Below, piece by piece: positions 22,793 through 32,891 of a stretch of 64,000 nt of DNA. Made by a program: the position numbers and the translations under genes. The notes under the pieces are model-generated. The model saw only the letters and a list, made by a program, of their open reading frames with translations, made no database searches and was not told where the DNA came from. The DNA comes from Ilyonectria destructans (lineage: Eukaryota > Ascomycota > Sordariomycetes > Hypocreales > Nectriaceae): positions 3,224,001 through 3,288,000 of the forward strand of contig JAHEWK010000003.1 of the NCBI GenBank assembly GCA_020740775.1, in the 5' to 3' direction. Every line of letters starts with the position of its first letter. Positions within the stretch are counted from its first letter, which is position 1.

Positions 22793-23791
22793 TCATTCGT
22801 TTTCATCAATGTTTTCCTCAGCATCCCCCGCATCCTCTTCAGCCTCTTCTCCGCCTCCTTGCTCTCGGATAACATCGTCAGCCAGCGTGCTTCGTCGCCA
22901 GCCGCCTCCTCGCCTTTGGCCTCTCTGAAAAGCCTCGGTCCTTGTAACGGCTCTTTCGCCAGTATATTTCTCGCCTGACCATGCACTTGAGCATTTCGGG
23001 CACTTCTTATCTCTGCGGGTTCGCCAGAACGCATCCTCGCAAATATCATGCAACCGGAAATTGCAGTTTGGCTCGGTGCATCTCAGACCAATTGTAACAA
23101 TATCCTTGCAGGCTTCGCAAAACTTAATCCGCTGCCACTCGTCTGGGCCCGTATCCGGGTCATTATATGTCTCGACAAGCCACGGCCGCAATTCCAGCAA
23201 TGCCCGTGGTGACAAGCTGTAAAAGGCGTCCTCGCTCTTCTCAAACCAGCCTCCCTCGACTAGGCTTGCCAAAGCATTTTCAACCTCGCTGTGTTTCAGA
23301 CCCCTATCTCCTGGTGTTTGTGTCTGTGCATCCGCGTCGACTTGGCTTTGTCTTCGATCCGGCCGTGCCAGCTTGATAGCCTGCATCTCGGTGATGGCGA
23401 GAACCTCCATACGAGGCGAATTGTACTTTTCAAACATGCCATCGAGGACTCGTTTAATGAACGACAGTTCGTCGGGGGTATGTGTCGTCGCAAGCTGGGT
23501 CTGCGGATCGGAAGTGGTGTTGACCAGGGCGTAAATGCGCTGCTTCGTAACTTGATGGACGGTACTTCGGATTTCGTAGTCAAAGAGTGAAACCGCTTCT
23601 GAGGCAATCCCAATATATTCGTTGAATTCCTGCTGCGTGACTTGGTCTGCGCGAACTTCGCTGTCGTCGCCACGGTCCGCAGTGAAGATCTCGGCGAGGA
23701 CGGGCTGGGCCTCCTCAAAGGTAATAGTTCCTCGTGCCAAGATGGCCTGAAGAAACGCCCGGTTCCCGGCAGTGTAGCGGGAGTCTCCCAT
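22793..23791 (-). CDS. nse1: Nse1, RING-like subunit of the SMC5/6 complex
   Basis: One uninterrupted frame of 332 residues from the ATG at 23791. The frame continues upstream, but MGDSRYTAGNRAFLQAILAR matches the expected start of Nse1 proteins and the upstream part is leader-like. The first 210 residues contain the winged-helix region (NRAFLQAILARGTITFEEAQ; FEKSEDAFYSLSPRALLELR). The variant RING near the C-terminus has C225, C228, C238, C243, H248, C251, C264 and C267, the C4HC3 pattern of Nse1. An acidic tail ends the protein. Nse1 with Nse3 (MAGE) and Nse4 forms the ubiquitin-ligase subcomplex of SMC5/6, acting in the nucleus in DNA repair and replication-fork stability. The gene is intronless here; an inverted-repeat element lies 207 bp upstream of its start. 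Confidence 0.9.
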   Translation of the reverse strand: MGDSRYTAGNRAFLQAILARGTITFEEAQPVLAEIFTADRGDDSEVRADQVTQQEFNEYIGIASEAVSLFDYEIRSTVHQVTKQRIYALVNTTSDPQTQLATTHTPDELSFIKRVLDGMFEKYNSPRMEVLAITEMQAIKLARPDRRQSQVDADAQTQTPGDRGLKHSEVENALASLVEGGWFEKSEDAFYSLSPRALLELRPWLVETYNDPDTGPDEWQRIKFCEACKDIVTIGLRCTEPNCNFRLHDICEDAFWRTRRDKKCPKCSSAWSGEKYTGERAVTRTEAFQRGQRRGGGWRRSTLADDVIREQGGGEEAEEDAGDAEENIDENE

Positions 23792-23998
23792 GTCGGCTAT
23801 GTCGGGCCTTCCTATCCCCGTTCGTTTGTGCGAGGAAGCGAGCTGGGATCTGGGAAGTGGGCTGGTTGCAGGAGGCTCTTTGGTGGTACAGGCTTGTGCA
23901 TGCGCCAGGCCTGACAATGGGAGACGCGCTGAAAGTTCACGCGTCGCGGTGGTTAGAGTACCGGTAGTGTGGCGGTGCAGCACTCTCAGGTGTGGCTA

Positions 23999-24299
23999 CG
24001 GAGGGCTCTTTCAAAAGTCATGTCTTAGCGCTAGTTCAAAATAGGAAATCTGGCGGCTGTGGCTGAGCCAAATACGTCAAGTACTTCCTCTGAGATCTTA
24101 TCCACTAAAGGCTGCTAATTTTATAGCAGCCTGCACTCACTGTGTGACATGGTGGTCCCCCTAAAGCCCCTAAAGCTGTAGGGGATATAGCAGCTAACCT
24201 ACTGTGGCTGGGTTCTACGACTTGTACCTCAGGTAGCCGACAAGGATTGAGGGATGTGGCGCATTTAGCGTTGGACAAGACTTTTGAAAGGGCCCTCCG
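23999..24299. mobile_element. 301-bp MITE-like element with terminal inverted repeats and TA duplication
   Basis: The left end reads CGGAGGGCTCTTTCAAAAGT and the right end, read in reverse complement, CGGAGGGCCCTTTCAAAAGT. The match extends over about 26 bp with two mismatches. A TA dinucleotide flanks both ends (23997-23998 and 24300-24301), the target duplication of Tc1/mariner-type transposons. There is no coding capacity. Internally there is a perfect hairpin AGGCTGCTA/TAGCAGCCT (24109-24132) and a doubled CCCCTAAAG. It sits 207 bp upstream of the nse1 start. Confidence 0.82.
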
Positions 24300-24301
24300 T
24301 A

Positions 24302-25184
24302 GTGACTAGTGAATTGCGTACGTACACGTGCTGATCATCATGCTTCAATTTGAGAGAAGATGGAACAGCCGCAGTTTCAGCGAGATCCATTTAATTACCC
24401 TGGCACACATGATTGGCCGACTAAAGTTCCCAGCTGTCTGGGACGCAACCCCAGCGTACGTCGTAGCCGATTTCGCTTCCGACCAGAAGGATATCGGGCA
24501 ACGACCACGACGGCATGACATACTCTTGCCTACGATGAAACATTTAGTGGAACTCGGGAGCATCGCAGATCAGTCCGGTGATCCCAGATGACGAATCTCG
24601 AGCCCATTCTGGCGACCGCCTCGTGGTCTGATGGCTAGAAAGTCGGCCCGTGGGAGCTAGAGGATAATGGCAGAATTTGGGCGTCGACTATTGACGCCAC
24701 TGGCGCCAGCGCATTGCGGATATGGCCCCCTTTAGGGATGGCAGCGGAACGTATCAGCCCGTGTTCCAGTTTTCGGGTTTCTCGGAGCCTCGTTCAGCAT
24801 CCCATTGGCTCTGAAACGCACGATCCTCTCAAAAGTTCGCATATACGGTCCCACCATAGCTTCGGCCGAGCTTCACATTTGGCCTTCGTGGGGCCATCTC
24901 CACACGGATCCAGAATTGTAGGGCCCAACTGACTCGCCAATCTCGCAGGGTGCCTCTCGATCTTCTCCCAGGGACAATCCTCCCATCTACGAAGGTTAGG
25001 TTGACATATTGATCACATAGATGTGTGAATTTGATTGTGCGTTTGAGATGCCACGCGTTGTCCCTCAGTTGTCCGCTTGAGTCGATCTTATGCGTCAGCT
25101 TTGCTTCAACAGTCGTCAGCCGTGCCTTCATCCAGACTCTGATTGACATACGTTGCTGTCTTGAAAATTATCGAGGAGGGATCG
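24302..25184. other. Intergenic region, promoter of the seven-helix protein
   Basis: No coding signal; the frame at 24328-24591 has no recognisable features. The part next to 25185 should carry the promoter and leader of the membrane protein gene. Confidence 0.55.
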
Positions 25185-26640
25185 ATGACTGCCCAACTGC
25201 TCCCCGATGTGCTGGGGCTGGCAGTTGGAGTCCTCATCTACTCTATATTCTGCCTCTGCTTGGGCCTGCTCACGGCATGGCTTGTTTGGGTACATCGTGA
25301 GGGAACTAGTTGTAAGTGGCATCTCTCACTTCTTTGCATGATCCAGCCAAGTGTTAATTTGATCAGACGTCTTCCTCTTGGCCACATTCACGGTGGTTGG
25401 GGGCGTGGCTTCAATCGCTCAACAGATCCATACCATCGTCGATTGGAGGGATATCAAGCTAGAGCAACATCGTCACACCGTTGCAAATGTTGGGAATCCA
25501 GTGGTTGCGCTCGCCAGTGGCTCAGTAGACCTGGACCTGGCGCTCTTTTACATCCGTACGTGTATCAGCTCATGTTCATATAGTGATACTAATACCTAGT
25601 CTCAGAGTTTGCTTGCTATGGTATCGAGGCACTGCTCATCTTCTTCTGGTGTGCTGTTTTGCTCCAGTCTGTTTTTCAGCTCCGGACATTGGTAAACAGC
25701 CTCCGATATTCCAACGCTGTGGCCAAAGCATCAGCAATTCTTTTCCCCGTCCTCATGGTTTGTCTGCTGCAAATCAAGGCCCTTCAGAACAACACAATTG
25801 GCTTCTTCGTCATTGCGAATCTCTCCAGTACGTCCCATTTTAGTAGTGTGAAGCTGTCAGCCTAACAATGAAGCAGTGTCAGTTGGTCTATTGGGAGGTG
25901 CCATCATGCTACTAAGCATCCTAGGCCGGTACATCTACACCAGGCGCGCCCTCATTTCCTTCCAATTTAAATACGGCAAATCTTCTACCAGGTCTGGTGC
26001 GCAATCACGAGCTTCGACTGCTGGTGGAGTTCAGGCTCGACAAAAAATTTACGACAGATGGCTTATCTTGCGACTTACTATCGGCTTTGTCGCCTTGGGG
26101 TAAGTTCATACAGCGTGGAAAGCTCCAAGAAACGTACTCACAGTTTGTCAACATAGGATATTCCAACTAGTTACTATTATGACAGAGGTGGTTGCCCAGG
26201 CCAAGAACAACCGCAGTCACCTCAGCGATTCTGCGGACCTGAGTCTAGCACAGGCGAGATCCGATTTCACTTTATTCTTGCCGGGCGCGACGCCGCCATT
26301 GGTGACATTTGTTGTATTTGGTACGACGCGACCTTTCCGGCAGTACATGTGGGCTCACTTCGTGCCCAGTTGCGTCAAGCGGAGAGAGGATCCGCAAACA
26401 CCGAAGAATTTACATGGGACAGATCACACCCAAAGTTCGCGGTCACATGAGGTGTATGTATACAGTCCGAACAATAATGACGGAAATGGTGGAGCGAGTG
26501 GCTCCGGGTCTGCAATGATGTTGTCGGACTTGGCTCATGGACGGATAGACGACGATGCCGTGCCTATCTTGGAGGGTTCGACCCCCGAGGACGTTGGTGG
26601 CAGATTCCATGGTAGCAGCAGAGGTCCCCGTGCAGTTTAG
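25185..26640 (+). CDS. Seven-transmembrane protein of unknown function
   Basis: Five exons, 25185..25311, 25367..25555, 25606..25827, 25877..26099 and 26157..26640, give 414 residues; every intron is 49-57 nt and joins restore the frame. Hydrophobic segments, in order: LGLAVGVLIYSIFCLCLGLL; VFLLATFTVVGGVASIA; ALFYIQFACYGIEALLIFFW; ASAILFPVLMVCLLQIKAL; FFVIANLSMSVGLLGGAIML; ILRLTIGFVALGIFQLVTIM; and FTLFLPGATPPLVTFVVFGT. A cytosolic tail of roughly 100 residues is hydrophilic, with an NNNDGNGG stretch. Seven helices and the long tail recall fungal GPCR-like proteins, but no signature such as DRY or NPxxY is present, so the class is unassigned. Acceptor choice at 25595/25605 changes only two residues; I used 25605 for its distance from the branch site. 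Confidence 0.8.
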
Positions 26641-27538
26641 GGCTACTTTGAGAAGCTGTATATAATGTTACTTTTCTATCAATAATGAACAGCATTGTTT
26701 TGGTCGTCAAACATAAATATTTGGCTCCAGCAATGGAGATGCTACGAGCAACATAACATTGGTAGAGTGGGAGGCACACACAAAGCTTGGTCTTCATGAC
26801 AAAAGCTAGCAGCAACTTGAGGATAAGGTACGCTAGCACGACCAAGAACCATAGACAACATAGTGTGTAATTCAGCTAGACAGACCCATGGATCATAGAC
26901 TTCGAGTGAAAGAAGCTCAATTCGTACCTTCGAGGCAGCAACGCCGACTACAGGGTAGGCCGCTCACCAGGGATCATATGCTGACTCAGCATCGGCCTGG
27001 TCAGCTGTGATTGGCCTGCCGTGACTTCAATCCGCAACCCATCCCTTCAAACCACCGAGCTCAACGGATGAGGACAGCTTGAGGACGACAACAAACAATC
27101 GCATTTTATCGGTATTAAAGGCTGGCTGAACTACGCAAATATTACCAAGAACGCGGCGACTACAAGCGACCTAGGCTCTTGTCTGGTCTAATCCCCTGAC
27201 CAACCACCTTGAAATCTCACCCCGAGCGTGGCGAGCCGAGCCAGGCGTGAGAAGGCTGGGGCAAGACGGCAGCACTGGGAGCAGCCCACATGAGCGTCAA
27301 TCACGGAGAGGCATTTTGCATGACCAACCTGGAGTAATTCGACTCGCCAGCGCTGCGCTCTCTTAACACGCAGGAGTCAACTGATTCACGCCCATCGCGC
27401 TGTCGGGGCGCGTTTGACGCCTCGCTCCACATTGAGCCCGGGCCTTCTGAGCTCACCTCGCGATCCTTAGATTCCGCCATCACAACCAAACCACCCCGGA
27501 GTCCGTAACCGCTAGTCGGTCACTCAAATTCGGTCACC
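26641..27538. other. Intergenic region, promoter of clr2
   Basis: Left part is the 3' UTR of the seven-helix gene; right part is the clr2 promoter and leader. No further gene seen. Confidence 0.6.
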
Positions 27539-29517
27539 ATGGCGGACATGAGGGAATTCGACGTTATCCGGGTAGCCAGAAGCGATGGTTCGGACACTGG
27601 CCCAGGATATTGGCCGATGACCGCACCAGCCCCTACTACCTCCATGAAGAAGACAGCGAAGGACGCTATCGCAGCGGAAAAGGCGCCGAGGACAAAACCG
27701 CAAATGGTCCGGCTAGCCGAGGACGACCCTAGGTTCGTCGAATGGAGAGTTAAGCTGGGCATCTTGTTGAAACAGGAGCTCTGCCCGAATCCCGATGGTA
27801 AGCTGAGCTTGGAAGGAGTTGCATGATGGAACTAACAAGACTGGCAGAAGGGAACTCATGGTATGTTCAGTTTCCGCGAGGATACTGGCTGTACGAAAAA
27901 TCGAAGCACCTTTGGGTTTCTGGTTACCCACTAAAGGCCAAGCTCTTCAAGAGCCCCCAAGAGTTCGCCGTTCACCTGATATGGTTGCTCTCCACTTCCA
28001 TGGATTACCGAGACTGCTGTTGCGCGCACTGCAATGCAGGAAACCTGGCCAAAGGAGCCGCCGCCATGGAGGATACTCTCATCATCACTCATGAGGCACC
28101 GAAGCCCGAGAAAATGCCTCCGAAGGTCACCCCAGTCCCGCTGCCCCAGATACCTGGACAGCCGCTACTTAAGCACTCCGCTGCCGTTCCACGTTCGACA
28201 TCGGCACAGTCAACCCCGGTGGCAACAGCCCAGAACTCACCGGTGCCGGCTGTAACTAAACCCAAGGCGCAAACCCTGCCACCCCAATCTCTACCACCAG
28301 TTCAACCACCCATCCAACCTTCACCTCAACCATTACCTCAGGCTCAGGTCCAAGCCCCGCCCCCGCAGCCTCAAGCCCCTCCCCAGCTTCAACCTCAACC
28401 TCAAATACAAACTCAGCCTCAGCCTCAGGCCCAGCCCCAAGTGGCCCCGCAGCCACAGGTTCAACTACAACCTCACCAGCAACAACAAGTACAACCTCAG
28501 CCTCAACCGCAACCACAAATCACCCAATGGGCTCTCAAATCATCCCTCATGTTCCGTGCGGGAGAGCTGGTTTGGTATCAGAACGGAACTACCTGGCGTC
28601 TTGGCATGATTGCTGCCTCTGCTAACGGCAATCATGAGCTCATGCCCATCGGACACGGCGTAGTTCAACAACAGAACGTCAGCAAGCTTGATGGCGACAT
28701 GCGACCATTCCACGCCTTCACAGTTCCCCCAGTCGCTATTCCCGACCTAAAGGAGAAGATATTCGACGAGATTCCCTGGGAAGGCATGTTCCGAGCACCA
28801 GGGAACGACGGAAACAAGCGGGAATTGATTACCCTCGATGCCTCCAAGATGGCCGCTGCCAAGATCGACTACTCCTATTCGCTCTGGACCCAATTATCCG
28901 AGGATCCCAACGCTAAGACTGTTACATACTACGGATGTTTCTTCGGAGCCGAACGCGTCGAGATCGGAGATACCCTCCGCCTGAGGTCACTTCCTGCCGA
29001 GTTCAATGTTCCAGCTGAGACTGGCGTCTTGGGTCTACGATTTATCTTCACGACCAAGGACTTCCCTGGCGGCGTGTTCTTCCGTGGACATATCTATCAG
29101 CCCGTAAAGGGAGATGCTGACCCCCCGAACGTCGTCGCTGAAGAGCACCTGCCCATTGCCCTCAGGGATGAAAGCCAGTGGCGCAACTCGACAAGTCCCG
29201 GCAAGCGCTGGCGCTGGGCCCTTGTCAAGGAGAATGTCGTGTTCAAGGAGCAATCGATTAGAGGTCGATTCTACCCCACCCACCGACTGATGCCCATTCT
29301 CAACCCCGATGGCTTCCGGCACGCTGTCGCCCAGGGCCAGACCGACGACCAATATGCGCACCTTAACAACCGTATGGATGGGTCTGGGAGGTACCTGGGC
29401 CGCAAGGCAAATCGTCTGAACGCCCTCGGTGCCTCAGTACCCCACACAGCGAGATTTGCGATGGAGCCTTATGTAAGGGAGGAGGCACTCAAGGACCCGG
29501 GGGCGCAAAATGAATAG
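27539..29517 (+). CDS. clr2: Clr2-like transcription-silencing factor
   Basis: Exons 27539..27797 and 27848..29517 give 642 residues. The intron (50 nt) has GTAAGC, branch CTAAC and acceptor GCAG, and the start lies in a strong CACCATGG context. The N-terminal part (residues 70-175) carries the Clr2 silencing-domain pattern: WRVKLGILLKQELCP, then WYVQFPRGYWLYEKSKHLW, FKSPQEFAVHLIWLLS and the cysteine motif DCCCAHC. A long Pro/Gln-rich linker follows (28289-28528). The C-terminal Clr2 domain has FRAGELVWYQNGTTWRLGMI and TVTYYGCFFGAERVEIGDTL, resembling a BAH-like fold. In fission yeast Clr2 belongs to the SHREC complex that silences heterochromatin with Clr3 and Mit1; the role in filamentous fungi is inferred from that. 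The identification rests on motif memory rather than a search. Confidence 0.78.
28289..28528 (+). repeat. Pro/Gln-rich low-complexity tract in clr2
   Basis: CCTCAACC and CAGCCTCAG-type units encode alternating Gln and Pro over about 80 codons linking the two conserved regions. Slippage-prone, so length differences between strains are expected. Confidence 0.85.
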
Positions 29518-31644
29518 TTACACAGAGGTCGGGGTTTTCTTTTTCTTCTTTGGCCCTCATGCAGAACACCTACACAGTAGACGCGCGTACGGCCTAAGCT
29601 CTGGTTGGACAGGTGATAAGCGAAGGATTGGTGTGCGGCACAGAACCGTGTAGTTGGGAACTAGTCCTAACGTCATTAGATGGATAAGACGCATACACAT
29701 GTTTGTGTCGAAAGTATGTAGCGCCTTAACGAGCATGTCTACAAAACTGGTTCCTGGATCTCTAGTCTCTCTCCTCTGACCGAGTACGCTTCTATTGTAG
29801 AACTCAGCGCTAACACCGAAGGCGTCCCTTGAAATATCGTCTCAAACAATCCCAGACAGCGCTGCACTCAGCTCTTGCAAACAAACCCAACCCCGAACCA
29901 TCCGATCCCAACGTGAGCGCCATCAAAGCCATACTCATACTCACCGCCCCCTCCAGGAAAATGAGACATTCCCAAGTCTGTCCAGCCTCTCGCTACCAAC
30001 CTCGTAAACGCAATACCCACACCATCCGTTCCCATTTTCCTGCAGCCATTTCCAAAAAAGGCCTCTCCCCTCCCAATCATCATCAAAAAGCAAGTCGGCG
30101 CCGTTGGCAATGTAACATCGGCCACGGCAAAAGCAACCACGTCGGTCATTTTCCCACGCAAGGACCCAAAAAAAAAGGAGAAAAAGGCCCGCGGGGCCCC
30201 TCCCCCCCCGTATGCAATGAGACATGTCGAAACGAATTGGCTCGTTACCGCTGGTCTGGTAACATCTGCCTGGTGGTGTGCAGCTGACCATTTGTCTCAG
30301 ACCTGCTCCGCTCCGGTTCCGTTGCGGGTTGCGGGATTGGGTGCGGGGTGACGTGGAGGGCGTGGTAGGCGTGGTATGCCATGGGAAGAGGGACTCAAAA
30401 GGGGAAGAAGGAGGAGGAGGAGGCGGGGACCTTTGCAAACGGGCCAGTGTGGCGGGCGAATCGAGAAGGGTGCAAAGCCATGGCGTGGATGCGGGTTTGC
30501 TCCGGAGAAGGGGGCAATATGATATGTGAGCTTCGAATTCCGGGTGAGGCAATACATTGGTTGATCACTTGGGCTTCGGGACGTACCACCCACCCCAAAG
30601 GCTCAAACATGTGCTTTTGTGTGAGATTCAAGACGTCTTAGAACACAGATGCTTTGGATTCTGAGCAATGTATGAGAGGAATTACAATCCCAAGTAAATA
30701 TATCAGCTCCTACGACACAAGCATTACTGTAACACCGGAATAATTGAGCGCAAAAGGAAGCTACAGCCTTGTGTCGACTGCTATTACGAAGCCGAAAGCT
30801 GCACATTGCATGCCTGTGGGTTGCAGATTTACAAAGCGGTGACATAGGAGGCGGCACCGATGGAGACAAGCCAAAACAAGTCAAGAGGAGAAGAGAGGTG
30901 TGGATATAGTTCCCCTAGGTAGGGAATAGTGAGTTCGTTATTTTGACGTCAGGCTCGTAATGAGGATGCGAGACAATGTCCCAAAGATTTTCATGTGAGA
31001 GAAGGGAAAACCACCGCCTCTCGCTGTCGCTAAAAAGTTCCATTAACCATCCAGCCCGCTTACATGGTCTCGTCCCCTGTTTTGCGCCGCCTTCTCCGTC
31101 CGACGTCGATGTGAGCTCCAAAACACGAATCCAGGCGTCTCGTCCCCAAGGCCATCCAACTGACACGCCAAAAGCGCCCTTTTCTCGTCCCTTCGTCCAA
31201 GTCTCGCACAACACTCTTCGTAAAATGCGTGGTAAATGACCGATGAATACACAGAAATCGTTAGATGGCGCTTGGATAATCCAGATCGTGATGTCGTATG
31301 TGTGTAGAAAACAGTTCCAACCTCTAGCTTATGGAAACAAATAGTCTTCGTGGGGTGATGCTCGTCTTGGGCGTGTCGTGTCGTGTCGGGATGTGTGGTG
31401 CATGTACCAAAGTGCGGACATGCCATGCGAACGGATGGTCGAATAGAAGAAGAAAGGACTGCGGATGGTGGATGATTTTTCGACAGATCAGGATGGGCCA
31501 TAAATCTTCCAGCAACCGCCACCTCGCGCTCGCCGTCCTAATGTGGTAATAAGAAAGACCAAAGAAAACAACCGCTTCGCTCCTCGTCCCCTAACTCCCG
31601 TGACTCGCCTGGGAGTCTAAAGTCGCCCCTGGCTCATCGGGGCG
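29518..31644. other. Convergent intergenic region, no gene seen
   Basis: Lies between the 3' ends of clr2 (+) and the Cys-repeat gene (-), with a poly-A run at about 30169-30178 and long pyrimidine stretches. The frames on either strand, up to 203 codons, overlap each other and lack domain-like composition. Confidence 0.55.
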
Positions 31645-32891
31645 TCATGCAACTTTGAGGTTTTCGAGCCGAGCCTGAAGCTTCTTCAATATCTCTGGGT
31701 CGGGTTCCGGCTCTACCTTGCGAGGCAGAACACGGGGAGATTCATCGGTCTTCTCTAGGTCACATTTCTTGCATTTGGTGCCATTTTCGGCGCCAGTCGG
31801 GAAGATGGTCTTGCAGCTCTTACACTCATAATGGGGTATGCTGCTAGGCCCAAACTCATCTCCAGGATAACCAAAGGGATATTTGTCCTTCTTGGGTCTG
31901 TAAAGCTAGTTAGAACACGGCTTCGATAAAATACAGAGTAGGAAATAAAATAAACAGGGGTGACGTACGGGTCTCGGGGACAATCCGTGCAGCGAACGTG
32001 TCCGCACTTGTCGCATGTCTTGTTACCGGAAATATAGAGCGTCTGGCATTCGTGGCAAGTTCGTCGGACTCGTTGACGGGGCTTCTTGTGAACAAGGTCC
32101 TGACCACCAGTCTTGCTGGGTCGGGTGAGGACAATCTTCTTATCGTCAAAGGCGTAAGAGTAGTCGGGAATAATCGGGGCGTTCTCCTTGTTGGCCTTGA
32201 TGATGGCAGCCCGTCTCTCGCGGCTGGCGATGATTTCGGCCTCGGTGCGCTTGGGAGGGTAACGGGTGCACTTGGTGCAACGGGCGTGCTGGCAGTTGGG
32301 GCATTCCTTGGCGGAGGAGAAGGTCGCACTGCACTTGTGGCAGGTTCGTCGGACGCGCATGCGGATTGGCTTATCCATACGGAGAACAGTGTCGTCGGGG
32401 GATCCGGTCTGCAGCTCGGAGAGCTTGATGTCGAGGCCGTAACGCTCACCCAGCTTCTTGGCGCGCTCCTCGAACAGCTGGCTGCGAGTGAGCTTGGACA
32501 CACCCTCCATGGTCTCATACTTGGCGCGGGCTTCTTCAGCCTTGGTCTTAGGGGCGGGTTCGCTGGGAGCAAGTTAGTTATTAAGAATCGATATTGGGTT
32601 TAGGAAGCCCAAAGTCAAACAGCCACTATCGTCAACGGCAGAACATGGGGAGTGCCAACGGAAATACCCGCATGACGATGGTTCTCAGAGGAAGAAAAAG
32701 GCATACCTCTTGACGACTGGCTCAGGCTTGGGAGCAGGAGTGCTCTTGGAGGCGATGGTCGACAAACGCTTGGAGGAACTCTCGCCGCTTCGCTTGAGGA
32801 CGGTCTTGACGCGGGAGAGGACCTTGCCGAGGCCCTTCTTCTCCTTCTCCTCCTTAGGGACGGAAGCCCCTGGCTGTGCTGGGGAGCTCAT
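31645..32891 (-). CDS. Protein with repeated Cys-rich zinc-binding-like motifs, unknown function
   Basis: Exons 32891..32707, 32562..31969 and 31897..31645 give 343 residues; introns are 144 and 71 nt with CTAAC branch points. Two near-identical motifs are C136-x2-C139-x9-C149-x2-C152-x4-C157-x2-C160 and C231-x2-C234-x10-C245-x2-C248-x4-C253-x2-C256, each starting RRTCH and containing CxxCxHxRC. A third, shorter ribbon C-x2-C-x13-C-x2-C lies near residue 290 (YECKSCKTIF). The first 60 residues are basic and Ser-rich with GLGKVLSRVKTVLKR, possibly an amphipathic helix. Six cysteines plus a His per motif strongly suggest zinc binding. I know no characterised homologue; protein or nucleic-acid binding are both possible. 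The ATG at 32891 was preferred to an upstream in-frame one; a minus-strand GTAAGT at about 33392 could be the donor of a 5' UTR intron. Confidence 0.82.
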
